From Paramarasmius palmivorus (Eukaryota > Basidiomycota > Agaricomycetes > Agaricales > Marasmiaceae): a stretch of 64,000 nucleotides of DNA. The DNA lies in contig JAYKXP010000116.1 in assembly GCA_037176845.1 (NCBI GenBank), forward strand, positions 1 to 64,000, written 5' to 3'. Position numbers and translations under genes: made by a program. This document shows positions 56,892 through 64,000 of the stretch, one piece after another. The stretch's first letter is position 1. Every line of letters begins with the position of its first letter. The notes beneath the pieces were generated by a model. That model was given only the letters and a program-made list of their open reading frames with translations. It had not been told where the DNA came from and did not search any database.

Positions 56892-58585
56892 CGAGGCTTC
56901 GATACTCCAGCAGGCTGAGCACCAGTGACCTTCGTAGGCCGAGCTTTGCTGGGAGTCATAGCAGTAGCATCTGACGCAACTCGTCTCGTCATGCCTACAC
57001 CTGAGGTACCCGTTTGAACAGGAGGTTGACTTTGAACTGCATTCCAGGTTGCACCCCCATCTGAATGCCTACTCGGAACTTGTTTGGTGGGGGTTGCTGG
57101 AGAAGGCCGTTTAAGCTGAGCTTGAGGCTTTGGCAGGTGTCTTAATTCTATGAAAAGGTCAGTCTTCTAGGATTTTGGGAAGGTAAGGGACTGGTACTGA
57201 TGGGTTTCATTCCCAAGGTAGTTGTCTGAGGTCTTGTGGCCTGGACAGTATCACTATGGGCATGCTGAACTGATGTTCTGGTGTCTTTCTGGGTGGAGCG
57301 TGTTCTGCTATTGGGTGTGGTACTAGATGAAGGGGTGTTATTGATGAAATCTTCATTGTCATCATCCAATTCTGGGAGAGGGATTCTTAGTGTAACAGTT
57401 AAGTACAAGATGGGCAGGTAACACACCTTGAATAGAACCAGAATCCTTGACCCTTACCCACTTATCCATATCCTTCTTACCAGCCTCAGAGTCAATCTCA
57501 CACCCCCAAACATGTAAGAGGTGTAAGAGCTGCTGGAGGACCTGATCCCATTCCTTTAGGCTTGATACATAGTCAAGTCTTCTCCGGGACAAGTACAGTC
57601 CTTCTACTGGACCTTGAATGCCATCTGGGAGATTGTGCACTGTACATTTTGTCAGAATACACTCTAGGTGGGAAGAACAGGTAGGCTGCACCATCAACAA
57701 ACTGCACGGGCCAGCTATTCACAAAAATGTCATCATTGCTGACCCAAAGTTGAAATTGACAGTGTCATACAGGAAGAAAGCTATGGATTTGGTCAGAATA
57801 CATGTTGAGAAGGAAGAATGGGTATGTAGCACTGACAGTTCTTCTTGACAAGATATTGAAAGGTCCATGAGAGATCCTGGAGAATGCGGTCCAAATCCTC
57901 CACTTGCATGCTTGCTACCGGTGTATGTTCTGTATCTGGGGTAGTGTCAAAATGCATGCTGGGGAGGGAAAATGGAAGGGCACCCTACAGTGAAATATTA
58001 ACATGGGGATCTTTGAGATGTTGATTGCAAAAAGTTGAGGTGAACCAGGTTCTCTGCATAAAGAGCATCAATAGAGAGCCGAGGACATGAACAAGATCAC
58101 ACCTTGTTTCCGAGAATGTTTCGAAATCCCTCTTCCATGCCTTCTCAGCGTCGGCTCCATCGTACTTGACAAGGGTGAACTTGGTGCCTCCATAGGGAAA
58201 CAGTTCAACAGTCTGGGTTGTTGCATGAGCCTTCAGTCGCCCGAGTATCTTGCCATCCCGCCATTGCCATTTGTATTGCGAAAGATCCTCGTGGTGTATG
58301 TTCCGCAAAGCTTTAACATCACCACGCCGTATCTGTCGGAACTGCAGGCATTTTGTTGAGTAAATCAATGGTATCCCAGTCAGACAGAAGCTAACATACC
58401 TCGTCAAGCTCTGTGCGTTCTACCATCTCCTGTATGGTGTTCATGATGTTGGTATTTTGAATCAAGTTCCCAAGGACGGTGGTGACGGTGTTGTTTGAAT
58501 TGATATTCTGGTTCCCTTGCACACAATTGATAGTGCAGCTGGTCAGTGTGGTGGTGGCAGCGGCGTAGGATGTGTTTGCATTCAT
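56892..58585 (-). pseudogene. Alpha copy 3 with a different first exon
   Basis: Exon 1 (58585-58400) begins MNANTSYAAATTTLTSCTIN and ends TELDE before GTATGT. It bears no resemblance to exon 1 of copies 1 and 2. Exon 2 (58341-58103) reads FRQIRRGDVKALRNIHHEDL, about 80 percent identical to copy 1. Exon 3 from 58053 reads EPGSPQLFAINISKIPMLIF. A 1-base deletion breaks exon 3 near 57950, and the shared stop follows near 57725. A readable 3' end lies at 57426-57160 (LPELDDDNEDFINNTPSSST) and 57160-56892 (RHLPKPQAQLKRPSPATPTK ... KPRWK-stop), a Pro/Thr/Gln-rich tail not seen in the other copies. Confidence 0.65.
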
Positions 58586-58599
58586 TGTGAGCTTTCGAG

Positions 58600-59310
58600 T
58601 TGGGCGTAGGAGGAGGAAGGAGGAGATGGTAGTGGTCGAGGGCAAAGGGCAGGATGCGGTGTGTAGAACATGAGGCGGAGTGCTGTAGGTTCATATATTC
58701 AGTGATAGCGGGCTTTGATAGGGGAGCAGACTTGCCTATCGTGGTTGGCAGGAGGAATGAAACGAGGAGGTAGCGTGGTGCATCCTGTACATCGCAGGCT
58801 GGCCAGCCAGTCCAAGCGATGTCGATGTGTTCGGGTGGATGAAGTTGCGTCCTTCTGGCGTTGAATGAGTGTTGGCAGCGTGTTTTGGGCGTGTTGAGTG
58901 AGAATAGACCAATGATAGTAGCACCACAAAGTCCTGCAAAGAGTGTTCGGTCAGTAAGACGTTGAGTGAACAAGAAAAAACACACCAAAAACGTTCCGCG
59001 GATGCAAGGAACAGCCGTGCGATAACCACGTTTTGTTCAGACCGGCCAACTCGGGCGGTCCAGGTCTTCTTCCTTTCACCGTCCACGTCGCTCAACGCTC
59101 CAACTCCAAACCACCAACTTGGCAGAAAAGAAAGGGATGGTATCGAGGAAACGAGCATCAAATACTTGAGGGAACCGCCCGTGTGCAATCCGTCCAGGCA
59201 CACCCAAACTTCCATCAAAGCATTCTCGTCGCAAGCAGCACTTTGGGGCTTCCAGTTCCCAGCCTCTGTAGGTTCCTGCTTTACCATCTTTTATTCGTGC
59301 ACTGTCTGAT
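58600..59310 (-). other. Conserved 5' flank of alpha copy 3
   Basis: Carries the longest version of the MVKQEPTEAGNW ORF (59287-58736, 183 codons). Since the shorter versions in other copies disagree downstream, coding is uncertain. It lies directly upstream of exon 1, where a promoter would be expected. Confidence 0.45.
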
Positions 59311-59329
59311 AGCTATACCCCGAGATCCT

Positions 59330-60680
59330 ATGAATAACGCCCTGCTTTGAACGCTTTTCTGGGCTAGAGACTGGCTAGTACCCCTTTTCACTCTCACCAC
59401 CATGATGTTTCTTCAACGACGCTTCGACATCGTTCTCCACCTTCCGAAAATCTCATAGTCCTTCTACTCCCTCTGGTTATCGACCGCCAGTTGGCTCAGT
59501 AGGTTGAAAAGCTGAAATTGACCAGGTGTGTAATACATACCTTTTCCCCTCATCATCCGGCGAATCTCATTCTCTTTTCCCCACAGGTTTTTCAGCAATA
59601 TGACCACCAGCCAACACAAATTCTAAAAGACATGTCCTGCCTCGCATGATACCCCTCACTGTCCGGGGAAAGACAGCCTCCAAGCACCATCCTATCTTGC
59701 TACCCCGCACTCATACCCGCACCCGGCCTACTACACCCCCTCCATCGCACCTCGGCCGTCTCATCCTCGATGCAGCTCCTAAAAGCCTTCATCTGCCTCA
59801 CCAAGCCACTCAAACCGTTTTCATTGGGACAAACGGTCACGCTCGCGCTCTCGAACGAGTCTTGTTCGCCTCTACTCCCGTACACTACACCCATTCCACT
59901 GGAAATGGAGGATTTTCCCATTTTATATGGACAATGAGAAGATAAGCAGAGAAGATAACATCGTCGGGGGTCGGAGCGTGTACGGAAAGCTCTGAGAAAG
60001 GCTGGGGATAGGTCACAGTAGGACATTTTGGATCCGATGCCACTATCCTCGTTCTCCCCGGCCGCTTTACCCGTCATTCGCCAAAAACAGCATTGCATTG
60101 GAGGCGCGTCAACGACAGAGTACAGGTGGATAAGAAGGCAGTAAGGGGTGTGGTGTATACGGCACTAAGCGAATTGTAAGTGCGTATCCTCGAGGTCAAA
60201 GGGACGTCATTCATCTGACGAATTAACATCAGGCATCGTTTCGGTGGATACTACTACGACGGCAGGGCTTGGAAGAAGGTTATGTGGGGGGAGCGGAAGT
60301 ATTTGGGTGGAGCAGGGGATATAGCAGGGATATAAGCATGCACAGGTGACGCGTCTCATTCTCTTTTTTTTTCAACGCCAATTCAAACAAGTTTCCTGAT
60401 CTTCCTTACTTCAATCCAGCATCACAACCTCGTTAGGCTGGCGTATTCTCTGCATACCCGCCTTTTTCGATACTTGGGTCGCGGTCGTTCTATCAGCCTG
60501 CGCTACCGAGATCTGGTAACCTGGACGCGCATATCATGCAACCTCACTTCGTGGTGTATACACGCAGCACCAGATGGCCCAGAACACAAATATAGTCAAC
60601 GTTAGGTGCATCGACACCCTTCTGTGCTTGATAGCTACATGGGAGAAGGACTCGTCAAGGCTATAGAGCGTACTTGGGGA
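59330..60680 (+). pseudogene. Beta copy 5
   Basis: ORF 59646-59945 (99 codons from ATG) includes LHLPHQATQTVFIGTNGHAR and ALERVLFASTPVHYTHS, the longest 5' reading in the family. The next exon ends at a GTAAGT donor near 60176 and the acceptor is ...CATCAG near 60232. Indels break the link to GGYYYDGRAWKK-type sequence. Confidence 0.45.
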
Positions 60681-61399
60681 GGTAGTCAAAAATGGACAAC
60701 GAAGAATATATAGCCATCTACCCATGCCTTGCGTATCCTCGTGATGGAGAAGGCATGTACATTGTACCCAAGAGATGAGAGAGGCGGACATTAGCCAACG
60801 CCTGTGCCTCTTCTCTTGTTCCGCGGAAAAGAACGATACAGTGGGTCTACGATATTTTGTTCGTTCTTCGTGTTCTAACCCTTTTTTGTTCTCCTTAGGC
60901 TTCGCTCATCTCGGGGAATCGCCTCGAAACTTTCAGTAACAAAGCCCGCTGTGCGAGATCTTGCCGTCAATGAGGTCAAAATACGCGGCTGGAGTTGAAA
61001 AGAGAGGCTTTATGACGAGTGTAGAGCTGTGGTTGTTCGGGATACGGTGATCATAAGCGGACATTCCAGGTCGAACACCTTTTTTGCCTCTCTGCGTACT
61101 CAAACCCGTGCGCTGCAAGTTCTGCGTGACGTTCATCTCGTACAAGGTGTGTCTTTCTGTTCTTCACTGCTACATACTCTGAAGGTTACGCTACAGCTTC
61201 GATTCTGAGTCCTTGCAGCGTGGAAGTGTACTTGATTGGACTTTTGGTGTCAGTGCGTCCCATTACCTGCTCATTTCCTTCTATCCTAACATCGCTTTAC
61301 CCATAGGTCGTCTCCGCATCTCATCTTTGGCCGGCGTAGGACGGTACACGTCGGTATCTTCGGGCTAAATCATCGCCAAGAAAGCGTCTACCTGTCACG

Positions 61400-62390
61400 G
61401 GTCTTGACAAGTCGCTTCCTGGATCCTTCGTGCGCTCCAGGTAAACCCGATATCCAGCAAATCCTCAGCGGCATCCCAGGCGCAAATGACGCGTGCCCGA
61501 CGAAGCAAGGCTACCCAAGTATGTTGAACTTGAAGCCTTGAAACGGAGACGTCAAGCTGAGGCTGACATCCTTACGCGGAAGCTGGTAAGTCCTGCTTTT
61601 GCTCGACTTCACTCGCTTCTAATCTATATAATGCTAGCTTTCTCTTGGACGTCAACATGATTCACCCGAGCAGTTATACGCACAGAGCTGGGACTACAGC
61701 ATGGCAATACGGTTCGTCCCCATGCCACATCGAACATACAAAGACTCCAAAGCAGGTCTTAACACGTTACCTTCGAGTTCATGGCCAGGAAGTAGAGCAT
61801 TCACGATCTTAGCACGTGTACGCTTCTTTTATATACCACTTTCTTAGTGTTTCTGATATCATTCGGCTTCAAGCTAAACTGATTACCGACCGCGAGACGG
61901 CTGCTCTCGTAGCCAATCCACGGCTAGCCCACTGGCGAAGTCTCGACGAGTTCGGCGCTGGTGGTGTTTGGGAAATCCCGCAATTGAGGTTTTCTATGCG
62001 ATGAAGGATACGTGAAGGTATGTTCCTTAGAATATGAGAGTACTTTGAAGCCTGATTTTACCTTTTGGTTGGATAGGTCTCGACAAGGTCTCGAAGAGTT
62101 AGCTCTGCGGTCGTATTTCGCTTGTTGGGGATATGATCACTTCATGTTTTCCACTATCAAACCAAGATTACAAGTCATTGTATTCCAGCTAATACTACAG
62201 CTACACGACCTTGTACCGTTATTCACAAGGTCTGCCACAATTTCACATCGACCTATCCCATCTTCCGCGGTTATGGGCGTATGGACGAGCGTCGAACGGT
62301 CGAGCCCTAGGATCTTCGGACGCTCAGCTCTGTTTGGCGTGTGGGATCTGCGAACGATGTCAGTCGTGATGTTTTCACAGTTGTGGTGAC
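61400..62390 (+). pseudogene. Eta copy 3
   Basis: DPSCAPGKPDIQQIL near 61421 without its Met. Same GTAAGT...GCTAG intron at about 61587-61638. Exon 2 reads LSLGRQHDSPEQLYAQSWDY and FVPMPHRTYKDSKAG. Exon 3 reads DRETAALVANPRLAHWRSLD and EFGAGGVWE, the best-preserved version of that exon in the window. The donor of exon 2 is lost. Confidence 0.5.
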
Positions 62391-62990
62391 TGGGAATGGG
62401 GAATCCCTCATGTTTGTAGACGAGGAAGATCTGTCGAGGAGTCAGCGTCTGCGAGCTGGATAACATGTAACACGCACCATTTCCAATACGTAGCAATCCA
62501 ATACCGCCTCCCGATGGGGACCCAAGCGGTCGGGGGAATACGACTCTGAATTCCTTGTTGTGCTGCAAGAACTTCTAGTTTCAGCGTGCGAAGGGCGTAT
62601 AGTGTAGCGTTCTGGTATTTAAGGACCAGACTGGAGAAGACGTACCGGTATATCTCCACTGAGCCAGAAACACGCTTTATGCTCCCTTACTCACATGTTA
62701 CAAGTCCAACCTATTCAGGCCCAGGTTTCAGTTCGTAGTCCATAGCTTCCGAATCTAAGTATGTTCAAAGAGGAAAAAACGCGTGAGATTGATGAAGGTA
62801 GGTGAGAAAGAGAGACGCGTACAACTTCGGGACCGCCTTCTCTTCAACGTCCACTGCGTCGTCCAAGCCAACCCTTCCGACACACCCTATAGCACAGACA
62901 GCACAAATCGATCTGGTCGAATCTATCAATACGACTAGAAACACGATAAAACAATGACGAAGGCACAACATCCCGGGGCTTTGAAGACCT
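62391..62990 (-). pseudogene. Gamma copy 3
   Basis: 62765-62971 matches the conserved gamma 5' region (MLCLRHCFIVFLVVL...). The downstream part (62568-62400) is diverged. No intact product. Confidence 0.35.
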
Positions 62991-62999
62991 CAGTGACTT

Positions 63000-64000
63000 T
63001 TCAATGACGCCTCGACATCGTTCTCCACCCTACAAAAATCTGGCGTTACTTCTCTATACCATGAATATCGGTTACTTGTTGGGTAAATGAGTTGAAAAAC
63101 AGAATCAATTGAAAGGTGCGTAATTATCACTTCCCCTCGTTCCGGCGAGTCTCATTCTAAACCTCTCCCCATAGTTTACATCCAAACAATCTCCATCTCG
63201 GCCCAGACACCTTCCGAACCTGAAATTACGCCGCCTCTCGCTTGAACTCACTATGGTGAAGAAGGCCTCCAAGTACTACTCGTATGCCCGGTTCCTATCT
63301 GCTCCCAACACTCCCCTTCATTTCTCCGTTGCATCTCCCCCCTCCATTGCTTCGATCTCAATGCGACTACTCATCCCAATTATCTATCCACCCCCACCAA
63401 GACACTCGAACCGTTTCTCCAGCGAAAGTCTCAATCTAATTCGCTTCGACCCCATATATTTCGCACATCCCACACAAGACGGGGTATCTTCTCTTGCTTA
63501 TGGATACAGAGGAGATTACATAGAATATGGAACATGGTCGGGAGCTGTAACGTCTGAGGAAGCCCAAGGAGAGGAAAATCCGAACAAATTGGACCTGCTG
63601 CTGTTCTCGTTGCCTGGTCGCTTTACGCGCCTCAGAAGGATAGTGGATACCGCCGGCGGATAGTGCTACGAAGGGAACAAAGCGTTGGAAGGGTATATGA
63701 CTGGATGAAGGTATGTGCATGTCCTCGAGGTAAAGAAACATCGTTCATTGAAAGAGTTAGTATCAGGTGTTGTTTCGATTGACATGACAGCGACAGCGGG
63801 GATGAGAAGAGAAAGCGGCGGAGAGGGACGGTATCCGGGGTGGCGATACATGCTGGTATCGTCGCTGAAAGTTTGGCGTACGCTTTGGGGCTTGGAGAAT
63901 TCTGCGACTGTTACACCACGCTCGTTCTCTTTTCCGAGCCCTTGTAGTGGAACTCTACCACACGAAAGTCGCCGTGTTTTTAGTAGAAAGAGATGCGTCT
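63000..64000 (+). pseudogene. Delta copy 2, truncated by window edge
   Basis: Colinear with 13.6-14.69 kb. KKASKYYSYARFL near 63258 is identical to delta 1 and 63840-64000 is almost identical to 14528-14690. ORF 63253-63663 (136 codons from ATG) is longer than in delta 1. The gene runs off the right end. Confidence 0.4.

Overview
The window looks like a repeat-rich, pseudogene-laden stretch of a mushroom-forming basidiomycete (Agaricomycete) genome. Three things support this. Candidate introns are about 50-70 bp with GT...AG ends. Three gene copies carry the GG-T-F-N-D-x-G-R-D-Q N-terminal signature and an LF-x-IN-x-S-x-IP-x-LIFH segment that I associate with expanded Agaricomycete families. 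The mobile DNA is the usual fungal mix of a Ty1/copia element, a hAT-like element, a TA-target MITE and other TIR elements. I see no rRNA, no CRISPR array and no intact housekeeping gene. The labels alpha, beta, gamma, delta, epsilon, zeta, eta, theta, R1 and R3 are mine, for repeat families defined inside this window.

Layout. 1-1656 is a 1.66-kb fold-back palindrome. 1657-3300 is AT-rich, with a direct repeat and an array of AGG-N6-CCT palindromes. 3301-6985 holds a spliced gene fragment and a non-coding repeat that resembles part of an LTR element. From about 7030 to the right edge the DNA is built from a recurring module, usually in the order zeta - epsilon - R1 - alpha (minus strand) - beta - eta - gamma (minus) - delta. 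It is complete or partial at about 7.0-17.0, 20.3-33, 33-46 and 56.5-64 kb. Most copies are broken by frameshifts and stops. The clearest coding remnants are alpha exons 1-3 (9676-8930, 34389-33690, 58585-57850), the four-exon eta gene (11763-12596) and the theta exons (48140-48622). A mostly single-copy island at 17-20.3 kb holds an unrecognised minus-strand gene.

Mobile insertions have cut up the module. A 3.46-kb TIR element (28742-32197, 7-bp target duplication) sits in R1 and itself contains a 695-bp hAT-like element (28999-29693, 8-bp duplication). A 266-bp TA-flanked MITE (38931-39196) lies in a beta copy. A roughly 580-bp TIR element with a 10-bp target duplication (outer ends 49387 and 55504) carries a tRNA-like promoter, a hairpin and degenerate telomere-like repeats. 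Into this element a 5.53-kb copia element (49915-55443, minus strand) inserted very recently.

How it fits together. Amplification of one multi-gene locus was followed by decay and transposition. Some copies, notably 7.0-9.2, 28.05-33.9 and 57.1-58.1 kb, have lost most CpG by C-to-T/G-to-A change while sister copies keep it, which suggests local methylation or mutation of repeats. Alpha copies are mosaics that exchange first exons.
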